Shown piece after piece: positions 27,732 through 36,660 of a stretch of DNA of 64,000 nucleotides. Every line of letters starts with the position of its first letter. Within the stretch, counting starts at the first letter, position 1. The notes beneath the pieces were generated by a model, which saw nothing but the letters and a program-made list of their open reading frames with translations, was not told the origin of the DNA and made no database searches. The DNA is from Streptomyces curacoi (GTDB taxonomy: Bacteria; Actinomycetota; Actinomycetes; Streptomycetales; Streptomycetaceae): NCBI RefSeq assembly GCF_001513975.1, contig NZ_KQ947986.1, positions 124,001 to 188,000 on the forward strand, given 5' to 3'. Both the position numbers and the translations under genes were made by a program.

Positions 27732-27802
27732 TCTTCAGCAGTGCTCGGATCTTCAGCATTGCCCGGATCTTCAGCCGTGCCGGATCTTCAGCAGTGCCCG
27801 GA
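27732..27802. repeat. 18-bp tandem repeat, four copies
   Basis: Unit TCTTCAGCAGTGCCCGGA at 27732, 27750, 27768 (17 bases, one deletion) and 27785. Copies differ at one to three positions. The array fills most of the gap between the GNAT stop and the racemase start. No ribosome site or hairpin explains it; copy number probably varies between strains. Confidence 0.9.
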
Positions 27803-27811
27803 CCGTACCGC

Positions 27812-28156
27812 TCAGAAGCGTCCGGGGTGCGCCCGCAGCCAGTCCGTCGCGGCCTCCAGCAGCTCCGGGGCGGGCGCCGGGGCCTCGTCGGGGTGACGCT
27901 CGGCCCACTTCGCGACGTACGGGCACAGCGGCGCCACGACGACTCCCTCGCGTGCCGCGATGCCGTACAGCTCACGGGCCAGCGAACCCGCGATGCCCTT
28001 GCCCTCGTGAGCCGGCTCCACGATGGTGTGGACGGGGACCAGGGCGCGCGCCGGGGACTCCAGGACGAAGTACTCGATGCGGCCGACGACTTCGTCGCCC
28101 TGGAGGGCCTCCAGGCGGCCGGGCGCCCGGTCGTCGCGGATCTCGATGTCGCTCAT
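27812..28156 (-). CDS. GNAT-like N-acetyltransferase (YjdJ type)
   Basis: 114 residues. EYFVLESPARALVPVHTIVE and PAHEGKGIAGSLARELYGIA form the short GNAT fold with the acetyl-CoA loop (Gly-Lys-Gly-Ile-Ala). VVAPLCPYVAKWAERHPD closes the domain. This compact class is known as YjdJ/Gcn5-related. The substrate is unknown. It lies 53 bases after panD on the same strand. Confidence 0.85.
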   Translation of the reverse strand: MSDIEIRDDRAPGRLEALQGDEVVGRIEYFVLESPARALVPVHTIVEPAHEGKGIAGSLARELYGIAAREGVVVAPLCPYVAKWAERHPDEAPAPAPELLEAATDWLRAHPGRF

Positions 28157-28209
28157 GGCACGCTCCTGGTCCGTCTTCGGTCTGCTGTTGTGCACCGGGC
28201 CGCCGGCGC

Positions 28210-28632
28210 TCAGGCCACCGGCACGGCCTGCGGGCCGCGCTCCTGGTCGGAGCCCGGCACCGGCTCGGACGGGTCGGCGCCCAGGGCCACGATCCGGTTG
28301 GCGCCGTCCACGTGCACGACTCTCGGCTCGAACGCCCGTGCCTCGGCGTCGGTCAGCTGAGCGTAGCTGATGATGATCACCAGGTCGCCGGGGTGGACGA
28401 GATGGGCGGCGGCGCCGTTGATCCCGATCACCCCCGAGCCGCGCTCGCCCTCGATGACGTAGGTCTCCAGGCGGGCGCCGTTGGTGATGTCGACGATGTG
28501 GACGAGCTCGCCGGGCAGCAGGTCGGCGGCGTCGAGCAGGTCCGCGTCGATGGTCACCGATCCCACGTAGTGCAGGTCGGCCTGGGTGACGGTGGCGCGG
28601 TGGATCTTGGACTTGAATAGAGTACGCAGCAC
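28210..28632 (-). CDS. panD: Aspartate 1-decarboxylase
   Basis: 140 residues. The self-cleavage site Gly24-Ser25 (HYVGSVTID) makes the pyruvoyl cofactor; [12 protein letters not shown] and [14 protein letters not shown] are family blocks. It makes beta-alanine for pantothenate and CoA. The start is GTG at 28632 with AGGAG before it. The first codons and the whole upstream region lie inside the genomic island: a 15-base repeat of the island end is inside codons 6-10. A second, truncated panD start with ATG and different silent bases stands at 50.8 kb, which I read as the original native start. The gene is therefore a native body with an island-supplied 5' end. Confidence 0.95.
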   Translation of the reverse strand: MLRTLFKSKIHRATVTQADLHYVGSVTIDADLLDAADLLPGELVHIVDITNGARLETYVIEGERGSGVIGINGAAAHLVHPGDLVIIISYAQLTDAEARAFEPRVVHVDGANRIVALGADPSEPVPGSDQERGPQAVPVA

Positions 28633-28692
28633 TTTGGACTCCTGGAAGACGGCTCCCTGCCTGCTTTGTACAGGTCAAGGGCGTTCTTCACT
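28603..28692. repeat. Left island junction (attL) with island-borne panD leader
   Basis: The core GATCTTGGACTTGAA lies at 28603-28617. Outside the core, the island side still resembles the right junction: blocks CGGCTCCCTGCCTGCT (28650 versus 50824) and CAGGTCAAGGGC (28671 versus 50844) are identical, with diverged bases between. So the island carries another strain's panD start, leader and -35-like TTGACC. This lets panD stay expressed after insertion. Confidence 0.8.
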
Positions 28693-28925
28693 GTACACCG
28701 GCGTGCATCGTACTCGAAGGTTGTGAGGAACATCGTTCTCTCTAGCGAGAAGGCTTCCTTCCTGCGCTTTCGTGCGAAACCTGGCTGTCGTGACGCCACT
28801 GAGCTGGCGTCTGCGTGAACAGTACTTTCGAAACCTCGGGGACTGATGCTGATCAGATGCTGACCCGCTTGACGACGCGTCAGGTAAGTGAGGTGGCCGG
28901 ACGACTTGCTTCCCCCAGAACACTT

Positions 28926-29923
28926 TAAAGCGGTAGTTTTCACCTTTAATGCTCTATAACGGACGGCTTCTTGCCCCGTGTGCTTCCGTCGTCGTTGCTG
29001 TGCGCTTGGGCGCACTCGATGTAGAGCGGTACGCCGGAAGCATGCCGATGCGACGCCCGTATCCGAGCGATCTGTCCCAGGCACGCCGGGAGTTGATCGA
29101 GCCGGTCCTTGCCGCTTGGCGCCTCGAGCGCCGACGTAGGGCCCTGCGCTTTGGACGCCCGCCCGAGCACGACCTGCGCGACATCATGGATGCGATCTTG
29201 TACGCGGACCGCACCGGCATCCAGTGGCGCTGCCTCCCACACGACTTCCCGCCCTGGAACACGGTCTACGGCTAATTCGCCAAGTGGACGGACGAGGGCG
29301 TGTTCGTCCAGCCCACCGGCTTGCTCAGGCAACTACTGAGGCAGGAGGAAGGACGGGACGGCGAGCCGTCGGCCCGCGTGATCGACGCGCAGAGCGTCAA
29401 GACCTCCACCAGCGTCCCCTCCTTCAGTTCAGAGCATCGACGCCGGAAAGAAGATCGTCGGACGCAAACGCAGCATCGCCACCGACACGCTCGGCCTGCT
29501 GCTCGCCGTGCTGGTCACTGCGGCGAGCAGCAGCACTCCGTCGCCGGCACCCTGCTCCTAGACCAGGTCGCCGCCGACCATCCCGGCATCCCCAAGGTGT
29601 GAGTCGACGGCGGTTACCGCCAGCAACTCGTCAAACATGCCGCCGCGCTTGGTGTCGATATGGAGATCACCGCCCACACCCCTGGGACCAAGGGCTTCAC
29701 CCCCATCCCGAAACAGTGGACGGTGGGACGGACCTATGGGTGGATCATGCTTCATCGCCGCCTCGCCGGTGACTACGAAACTCTTCCTGCTCGCTCCGAA
29801 GCCATGATTCACGTCGCCATGGTCAGCCTCATCACCGGCGAGAGCACCATCTCCTGGCGCGACCCGACGCCCCAGACCAAACAGTTGCTCCCGGATAAAA
29901 CACTGGGAGAAAACGACCTCTTA
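28926..29923 (+). mobile_element. Decayed IS5-family insertion sequence
   Basis: Imperfect terminal inverted repeats: TAAAGCGGTAGTTTTCACC at 28926-28944 matches the reverse of 29906-29923 at about 15 of 18 positions. The transposase between them is disrupted. It sits just inside the left island end, so it inserted in or with the island. Confidence 0.72.
29042..29880 (+). pseudogene. IS5-family transposase pseudogene
   Basis: The N-terminal part ([19 protein letters not shown], then [21 protein letters not shown]) is a typical Streptomyces IS5-group transposase. A TAA stop interrupts it at 29273. Further pieces continue in shifted frames: RVIDAQSVKTS (first DDE Asp), GKKIVGRKRSIATDTLGLLL, VDGGYRQQLV (second Asp, after another stop near 29600), and YETLPARSEAMIH with the Glu. 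At least two stops and frameshifts mean it is inactive. Confidence 0.85.
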
Positions 29924-30051
29924 GGCCCGTCGCGCATCCGCGCTACGGGCCGGTGCTGGCCGAGGAAGACGTCATCGGCACCAAGGTGCACTCCGGCACG
30001 ATGCCAAGTCACACTCAGGAAATGGCGGTCGAAGCCTGTTGCCGGGTGCCG

Positions 30052-30234
30052 TCACCGAACGCCAGCGGCGACGACGACACTGACAACTGCGATGACCAGC
30101 GCCATAGCGGCCAGGGCGATTGTCACCGGTTGGGTGAGCACTGGCATGCGGTGAACGGCGTAAGCCAGAGCACCGACGACCAGCAGGCTGACCAAAACCA
30201 GCAGCAGGACGACCAGTATGACAAGCGTGAGCAT
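30052..30234 (-). CDS. Small two-helix membrane protein, 60 aa
   Basis: 60 residues with two hydrophobic helices (about 1-23, LTLVILVVLLLVLVSLLVVG; and 36-58, IALAAMALVIAVVSVVVAAG) joined by a short loop. The ATG at 30234 follows AGGAAG at good spacing. I do not recognise it. In a defence island such proteins may be effectors, but there is no direct evidence. It lies alone between the IS remnant and a long gene-poor stretch. Confidence 0.55.
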   Translation of the reverse strand: MLTLVILVVLLLVLVSLLVVGALAYAVHRMPVLTQPVTIALAAMALVIAVVSVVVAAGVR

Positions 30235-31758
30235 CAGGGTCTTCCTTCTTACGAAAGGACGGGTGTTGAGACGGAGATTGAAAGGCTGGGTGTGGGCTCG
30301 CCCGGGAATGCAGTGACCGGCAAGCGGATTAGTGGGGCTGCCGGCCACGAAACCGATTACCCTGCCTGCAACCCAGGCGACGTTGAAGCCCGTGCATCTG
30401 CGATCGGGGGGATCGGCTCATCCACGCTTGCGGTGCGCACAGCCGAAGGCTGTGACGACGCGCCTTCCCACAGACACGAAAGCCACGAGCTGCAGGGGCT
30501 TGCCCATTTCGTCACCTCTCGCGTGTCGAAAAGACGGCGTTCGCTCACGTATCGATCAACACGGTGCGTCAGATGGGGCGGCGCACGGAGCTTAGAACTC
30601 AAGAGAAGTCACTCCTCACATTCCATGTGCGAAAGCAACACAAATCAGGCTGCTTGCGCCGCACGCATGCTTTGGCGGGCTACAGCCACGCGCACCACGG
30701 TAGCGGCACCCCGACACTGGAACAGCCGTTTTCGGCGCTCTCGAGAACGCATTCCGGAATTGACAGACGATCTTCCGCTTAGAAAATTGGAAGCGCACAT
30801 CAGCCGGATCTCGCTCACGTTTTCAAATTCCTGAATCGGGCGAATGTTACCAATTCGAGCGAAGCGGTCGTGACTGCAGGATCAAGACAGGTGACTCCAC
30901 GCCTCGGATTTGCTTCGCCAGCGCGAGAGGCGGCATCATCGTCGCGTGCTCGCGCGCGCGTTACACGCGAGCGAGGGCTGCGTTTTCACACTCCGGGCTC
31001 ATGTTTCACGCTTTGCATGCCAAGGTGTCCCGCGGCATGGCGTGTGGCGTTGTCCAGACGTGCATGGCATCCCCTTTCGGATGCACAGCGTTGGGCTGCG
31101 CGTACGTCAAACGCGTCGCCCTGCCGGGCGCTCAAGAGCCGGCGCTTAGGGCGATCCGAACACGGAACGCGAGATGGCGTGTCTCATGCAGGGAGGCGGG
31201 GCGCATATAGTCCATTACCTCGAGCCTGCCCATCAGGCAGTGCCTGAAGCAGGCGCTCGTTCCGGGGCTTGCGGAGCTGATCGCTACGGGAGAGCGCCCT
31301 GCCGAACGCCACACGGTCCGTGCACTGCCGTAGGGGTGCAGCAACCTGCACAGCACCCCACCGCTGTGCGAGGGTCTATCTTTGCGGTGAGACTCTTCCC
31401 CGTGTTAGCGCGTTAGCACTGCACCCCCAAAGGCACTGTGACGGCGGTTGCCATCTCGTGTGTTCGCAGGGTTCAAGCGCAGCGCACGGCAGGTGAGTGC
31501 GGGTACGCCAGATACAAACCGAGCACCGGGTGCAGGTCTGCTGCCGTTTCCCGTAGCGTCACACCAGGAAACGGCACAGTCCGAATTGCCAGAACAGTTT
31601 GCGGCGCCCATTACGGAATTCTAAGCATTCCTTCTCATGACGCTTACTGAACGGCAGCGCAGGAAGGGAGCTACCAGGCTCGCGAAGGAATTGCGAGTCC
31701 TCTTTTCGGTGCGCCTGTCCGTGAAAGTTCCATCACCTGTTCTCTGTTTACCTTCACC
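30235..31758. other. Gene-poor, lower-GC stretch of the island (1.5 kb)
   Basis: No frame on either strand shows Streptomyces codon bias with a ribosome site. The GC level is visibly lower than in flanking DNA, with patches of alternating CG (near 30950). It may hold decayed genes, the small membrane gene's promoter, or an unrecognised RNA. No tRNA was seen. The leftward restriction operon ends at 31759, so its terminator should lie here. Confidence 0.5.
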
Positions 31759-32223
31759 TTACCAGTCGAGGTCGGCGGATGATATGATTGCCCCTACCTC
31801 GTCATCTTCTTCGGGCGAGGCGAGGGCTTCCATAACGAGATTGCCGATGAGAACATCCAGGTCACGTGTAGCAGCGGTGTTGAGTTCGCCGCGGATGTAA
31901 CTGAGTCCACCGTTGGCGTATTCCTCGAAGATGCGCACTCGTTCATCGAGTCGATCATCGGCAAGAATTTTTGGGTCTTCCTGGACTTCCACGGCTGCGA
32001 TCATATCAATCAGGACATCACCGTATAGGCGGCCCTCCATGAGGGCGAGCCTAATGGGTTCGCCTGGCTTGTCGAACTTCTCCCGCCGGCTTTTACGCTG
32101 GCCGAGGGCGGCGGCGAACATGAGGGCTTCGACCAGGGTGCGGAAAGGGCCGTCCTTGCTCGTCAGGTCGTTGAGCAGGTCCTCGTGCTGCGCTGGTCTG
32201 CGGAAGCGGTCGACGGTAGGCAT
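31759..32223 (-). CDS. Dnd-associated protein 4 family protein
   Basis: 154 residues. PFRTLVEALMFAAALGQRKS and VRIFEEYANGGLSYIRGEL match what I know as the DNA phosphorothioation-associated protein 4 family; PGEPIRLALMEG lies between. The role is unknown; it is found next to phosphorothioate-dependent restriction genes. Its ATG overlaps the stop of the ATPase gene (TGATG). Last gene of the five-gene leftward operon. Confidence 0.8.
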   Translation of the reverse strand: MPTVDRFRRPAQHEDLLNDLTSKDGPFRTLVEALMFAAALGQRKSRREKFDKPGEPIRLALMEGRLYGDVLIDMIAAVEVQEDPKILADDRLDERVRIFEEYANGGLSYIRGELNTAATRDLDVLIGNLVMEALASPEEDDEVGAIISSADLDW

Positions 32224-34280
32224 CAGACGGTCACCTTCTCCAGAATGGTGTGCTCGAAGTCTCCGTGGGAGACGTAGGCAACGGCACGGTTGTTGATTGT
32301 GATGGTCTCTTCCTGGGCCTGCCGGTTGGGGGTGATGGAACGCAGGACGTACATGCTGCTCGCGGATGCCTGGAGGTTGTCCATGACCTTGCCGCGGGCT
32401 TGCGACTGGGACAGGAGGGTGACTATCTGGGAGGTGAGCTCGGGCAGGGCGCGGGAGATCTGTTCCTGGTAGGTGAGGTCGAGGCTGCCGAAGGGGGCGT
32501 CCATGACAACGGGGTAGATGCTGCCGCCGGCGGCGAGCGTGTCGTCGGTGCCGGTTCGGCGGTCGCGGAGGTTCTTGGCGACTTCGGAGACGGCTCCGAC
32601 AAAGGAGAGGCCGAGGATTTGGTTTTCGCCGGTGGAGCGGATGGCTACACCAGCGGGTGACTTGAGGTGCAGTTCGAAGGAGTCGTCGATCTCCGGTATG
32701 TAGGACTTGATGAAGATGCGGGAGAACACCTCTTTGATCTTGCGGTCTAGTTCCTCGCGGACCTCTTCGGTCTTCAGGACCAGGATTTCGGTGAACGCTT
32801 TTGCCACCTCCTCGACCAGGTTGACCTGCCGCTGGACGCGGCGGGACTTCTCGTTTGCGCCCTCGGCATGCTTGAAGAGGCGCTTGGCGGCATCGATCTG
32901 CTTGTCGAGCTCGGCGAACTCGTCCTTACGCTGCTGGTGTTCGATGAGGGCCCGGGTCTTCTTCTCCAGGTATTCCTTGCGTCGCTGCTCCAGGCGCTGG
33001 ACGTCTTGGACGTCGACGCCCTCCAGCTGCCGGTCGACGTCGCTGCGTTCGGCGTTGAGCCGGTTGATGGCCTCGTTGACGGCCAGGATGTCCTGAGCGT
33101 TCTGCTTCAGGTCCTCCAGGAGTGCTTGGCGTTCGTCTGCCAGATTACGCATCTGCCCGTCGACGTAGACCCAGCGGGCTTCGACATCGGCCAAGCCGGC
33201 GTTGTAACGACGTCGTTCGAGTTCCTCATAGGGCGAGGTGTGGGGTTCGAGCGGGCGCCCGCACATGCACTGGCGGTCTTCGAGGAGGCCGTCGATGAAG
33301 CTGCGCTGGATGCCTGCGGGCAGTTCCCGGCGCTGGCGCATGCCTTCGGCCAGCTTCATGACCGTCTCGTCGTTGCCTTGGGTGAAGGCGAGGAAGCCGC
33401 TTTTGGAGAGCCGTTCCCGCTTGCGGGCTTTGAGTTCCGCCAACTTGTCCTGCTCGGCTGTGATCTGGCGGGTCAGACGGGCGCGCTGTACCTGAAGGGG
33501 GGCAGCCTGACTGTTGGCGCGCAGCTGTCGCTCGGCTTCGTCCACCTCGTTCTGGTAGCTGCTGGCGTCCTTGGACAGCTTCAGAGCTGCCGCGTCGACG
33601 GCGGCATGCTGCTGTTGGAGGCGTTCGATGGTGTCGCTGAGTTCGCTGAGTCTGCTGTCGCTCTTCTTGTCGATCTCCCGGGCCAGTTTCTTAGATGCTT
33701 CAGGAAGATGCTTGTTGATGGCGCGCTCGATCGACTCCAAGTTGAGGAGGGTTTTGATGGCGCGCTTTACCTCGTCGTTATTCTCCTCGCCGGTGAACAT
33801 TTTTTCCATGCGCTCACCGTTGAAGAAAAAGAAGCGGCGCAGTCCCTCGGGGAGGATTTTCTCGATGCGGTCCTGCCCGTTGGGGACGGCTCTGGTCTCG
33901 CCGTCCGGCAGGGTTTCGAACACGGTGAGCCGCGGGGTGACGGGAGCCTGGTCGTCCGCGTTCTTTGTGACGGTGACGTCGCGGGTGACCGTGAAGCGAG
34001 TGCCTTCGTGTTCGAAGTCGAGTTTCACCGAGCTGCTGATCGTCTCTCCGAAGGCAGTGTCGGACCAGGCTTGGTCGTGGATGACACGGTGCTGTTGTTC
34101 GACGTCTTCGGAGAAGGTGCCGTACAGAGCCCAGGTGAAGGCGTTGAGCAGGGTGGTTTTGCCGGCGCCGTTGTTGCCGAAGATCAGCACGGCGGGTTTG
34201 CCGTCCTGGGTGGTCAGATCCAAGATCTGTTCGCCATAGAAGGCGCGGAAGTTGTTGAGGGTGAGTTGGCGCAGTTTCAT
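32223..34280 (-). CDS. DndD-like SMC-type ATPase of the restriction operon
   Basis: 685 residues. Walker A is FGNNGAGKTTLLNAF near residue 34; RFFFFNGERMEKMF follows; long coiled coils fill the middle, with a CMC motif (RQCMCGRPLEPH) at the apex in the place of a zinc hook; Walker B is YPVVMDAPFGSLD. It belongs to the RecF/Rad50/DndD group. It differs clearly from the island's true DndD, so it likely serves the restriction module, for example in DNA scanning or loop sensing. It overlaps the genes on both sides. Confidence 0.85.
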   Translation of the reverse strand: MKLRQLTLNNFRAFYGEQILDLTTQDGKPAVLIFGNNGAGKTTLLNAFTWALYGTFSEDVEQQHRVIHDQAWSDTAFGETISSSVKLDFEHEGTRFTVTRDVTVTKNADDQAPVTPRLTVFETLPDGETRAVPNGQDRIEKILPEGLRRFFFFNGERMEKMFTGEENNDEVKRAIKTLLNLESIERAINKHLPEASKKLAREIDKKSDSRLSELSDTIERLQQQHAAVDAAALKLSKDASSYQNEVDEAERQLRANSQAAPLQVQRARLTRQITAEQDKLAELKARKRERLSKSGFLAFTQGNDETVMKLAEGMRQRRELPAGIQRSFIDGLLEDRQCMCGRPLEPHTSPYEELERRRYNAGLADVEARWVYVDGQMRNLADERQALLEDLKQNAQDILAVNEAINRLNAERSDVDRQLEGVDVQDVQRLEQRRKEYLEKKTRALIEHQQRKDEFAELDKQIDAAKRLFKHAEGANEKSRRVQRQVNLVEEVAKAFTEILVLKTEEVREELDRKIKEVFSRIFIKSYIPEIDDSFELHLKSPAGVAIRSTGENQILGLSFVGAVSEVAKNLRDRRTGTDDTLAAGGSIYPVVMDAPFGSLDLTYQEQISRALPELTSQIVTLLSQSQARGKVMDNLQASASSMYVLRSITPNRQAQEETITINNRAVAYVSHGDFEHTILEKVTV

Positions 34281-34513
34281 TTGACCAGTCCCTTGACCGC
34301 CTCGACGATGCCGGGCACGACCTGCGTCGGGTTGTTGATGTGCAGGTATTCGTTCTCCAACTGCGTCACGATCTGAGCCAGCTGGCGTGCCTCGGGTGAC
34401 AGTTCGCTCAGCACGTCGCGGGCGGTGCGGCGCAGGGCGGGCGGTGCGGGCTCTGTGGTCAATTCGGCTCCAGCAGCTGATGGGCGGGGTCGGGGCGGGG
34501 GGCGGCTGATCAT
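34277..34513 (-). CDS. Small protein (78 aa) between helicase and ATPase of the restriction operon
   Basis: 78 residues. The first 30 are Pro/Arg/Ala-rich; the rest (RTARDVLSELSPEARQLAQI, later LENEYLHINNPTQVVPGIVE) is helical. Its ATG overlaps the helicase stop (ATGA) and its own stop overlaps the ATPase start (ATGA), so it is locked into the operon and surely translated. I do not recognise a family. An adaptor between the helicase-nuclease and the ATPase is plausible but inferred only from position. Confidence 0.7.
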   Translation of the reverse strand: MISRPPPRPRPSAAGAELTTEPAPPALRRTARDVLSELSPEARQLAQIVTQLENEYLHINNPTQVVPGIVEAVKGLVK

Positions 34514-36660
34514 GTGTCGAACAGACCGTAGCGCTTGCGTAGCGGGCGCAGGAGGTCGAGGGTGTCGGCTTCGTTGTCGGCGAGGCGGGCGAATTCCTCG
34601 ACGCGGGCGAGTTCTCCGCGCAGCATGCGGCGTTCCGTCTCGTGCTGCAGGGCGCTGGCGCCGCCGGGGGGAACGACGATGAAGTCGATGATGTCGGCGG
34701 TGTCTTTGCCGTCTGCTTTGCGTAGGACGCGGCCGCGTCGCTGGATGAACTGGCGTGGGTTGGAGGAGCTGGCCAGCAGATAGGCGGTGCGGGCGGCGGG
34801 CACGTCGACGCCTTCGTCCAGGCAACGCATGGAGACCACTGCCTGCAGGTCCGTTCCGGTGCTGAAGCGGCGCAGGACGGCTTGCCGCTCCGCACGGTTG
34901 GTGTCGGAGATGTAGCGGGCTGCGGGCATGTGCAGGTCGGTGCCGACCATGGTCATGACCTGGTCGAGTTGGGTTGGCTCGTCGAGGTTGTGCTCGTGGG
35001 CGAGGGGGTGGCGGCCTTCGGCGCAGTAGATCAGCTGGTGGGGCTGGGTGCGTCTGGCCTGGAGTTCCTTGTGCAGCGCGGCAAGTTTGGCGCGGGCGTG
35101 GCCGAGGATGTTGGCGCGTTTGCGTAGTAGTGCGCCCAGCGGGCTGTCGTCGTCCAGGGGGGCGGTGCCCTGGTGGGCTGCTATCAGCCTGGCGATCTTG
35201 GCGGTGACGGTGACGTACAGCTCGGCTTCTTCGTCGTCGAGTTCGACCAGGACGGGGTGGTAGGAGTAGCGACACAGGGCGCCGCGCTGGATGGCTTCTC
35301 CCATGCCCAGCTCGAAGACGATGTCGCCGAAGTAGTCGGTGAGGGCTTCGGTGCCGGCGTCGTCGAACCAGCGCTCGGGGGTGGCGGACAAACCCAGGCG
35401 GTAGTGGGCGTTGGGCGGGAGTTTGGTGCGCAGCCGGGCGGCTCCGAGGTTGTGGGCTTCGTCGGCGATCAGCAGGAGCGGGCCGGTGTAGTCGGCGAGC
35501 AGGCGCTGGAAGGGGGCGTCGCCGAAGGTTTTGTTGGTGGTGACGATGACGCCTGCGCGGGCGACGCCGAGTGTGAGGGCGTGGCCGAGGTCGGAGGCGC
35601 GTGCGTACCAGTTGCTGGTGGCTTCGTAGGCACGGATGGGTGTCATTCCGAAGCGGGCGATGTCCCCGGCCCACTGGTCGACCAGGTGCTGGTAGGGGAC
35701 GACAATCACCGTGAGGAGCGGTTTGTTCTGCCTTGCCAGCATAGTGGTCAGCTGCGCGGCGGCGGCCAGGGCAGTGAGGGTCTTCCCGGTGCCGGTCGCC
35801 ATGCGGAACAGGCCGCGGCCGCGGTGGGTGAACCAGTTGTGGACGGCCTCTTTCTGGTAATCGCGGACGATCAGGTCGCGGGGTATGGCGAGCGTGCCCG
35901 GGGTGTCGTTGCGCGGTTCCTCGACAGCCACGGGTGCCCCGTGGGGCGGGAGGTGGTCGAGGTCGGCGCGGGCGGCGGTGCGGTGGGCGGCTTGTTCGAT
36001 GACCTGCCTGGCGGCGTGAGTGAAGGGCAGGACGCGCAGTAGGGGGGTGCGGTCGTGCCACAGGTCGTCGAAGTCCTCGCTGATGCGCAGGGCACGGTCG
36101 GCGTCGCGGGGGTCCCAACTGCGGAAGACTTCGATGGATTCGAAGTTGCCGACCAGACCGGAGCGGGTTTCGTTGGCGCTGCCCTTGAAGGCAACGAGAT
36201 CACGGCCGTCGCGGAAGATGCCGATCTTCTCGTGGTACATGCCTACCCGGTTGTTGCTGGCGACGTAGGCGAGTTTGAACTCCACCCGGCTCTCGGCGAC
36301 CAGGCGGCCGAGTTTGCCGAGGCCGCGTGCGGCGTGCGGCTCTTCGACGGCTTGGGTCAGATCGCGCAGGGCCGCTCGTTCCAGCACCACACGCAGGGCG
36401 TAGCCGGCTTCGATGTCGGCGATGTCCTGCTGTTCGAGGTAGGGGGAGGCGATGATGCGTATCGTGCCGCCACGGTCGGTGAAGTCGTTGAGTCCCTGGC
36501 CGAGAAGGGCGAGGCTGGAGGAGGTGAAGTAGCCGACTGCGCGGTCGTAATGGGATGCCGCGCGCAGGGCCGGCAGATAGAAGTCCTCGATGATGTTCCC
36601 GCGGTCGCTGCGGTATTCCGGGGCCGGGTCGGTGTCGCGCAGCATGGTGGTGGGTTGCAT
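34510..36660 (-). CDS. Phosphorothioation-system restriction enzyme: PLD nuclease fused to DEAH helicase
   Basis: 716 residues. The N-terminal phospholipase-D-type nuclease domain has YHEKIGIF (His143, Lys145) and GSANET (Ser161, Asn163). A superfamily 2 helicase follows: MATGTGKTLTA near 288, DEAH at 400-403, GLSATPE, and QRRGRVLRK near 650. This matches the family annotated, from memory, as DNA phosphorothioation system restriction enzyme, distinct from DptFGH. It should translocate on DNA and cut unmodified DNA. It overlaps its neighbours at both ends. Confidence 0.85.
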   Translation of the reverse strand: MQPTTMLRDTDPAPEYRSDRGNIIEDFYLPALRAASHYDRAVGYFTSSSLALLGQGLNDFTDRGGTIRIIASPYLEQQDIADIEAGYALRVVLERAALRDLTQAVEEPHAARGLGKLGRLVAESRVEFKLAYVASNNRVGMYHEKIGIFRDGRDLVAFKGSANETRSGLVGNFESIEVFRSWDPRDADRALRISEDFDDLWHDRTPLLRVLPFTHAARQVIEQAAHRTAARADLDHLPPHGAPVAVEEPRNDTPGTLAIPRDLIVRDYQKEAVHNWFTHRGRGLFRMATGTGKTLTALAAAAQLTTMLARQNKPLLTVIVVPYQHLVDQWAGDIARFGMTPIRAYEATSNWYARASDLGHALTLGVARAGVIVTTNKTFGDAPFQRLLADYTGPLLLIADEAHNLGAARLRTKLPPNAHYRLGLSATPERWFDDAGTEALTDYFGDIVFELGMGEAIQRGALCRYSYHPVLVELDDEEAELYVTVTAKIARLIAAHQGTAPLDDDSPLGALLRKRANILGHARAKLAALHKELQARRTQPHQLIYCAEGRHPLAHEHNLDEPTQLDQVMTMVGTDLHMPAARYISDTNRAERQAVLRRFSTGTDLQAVVSMRCLDEGVDVPAARTAYLLASSSNPRQFIQRRGRVLRKADGKDTADIIDFIVVPPGGASALQHETERRMLRGELARVEEFARLADNEADTLDLLRPLRKRYGLFDT

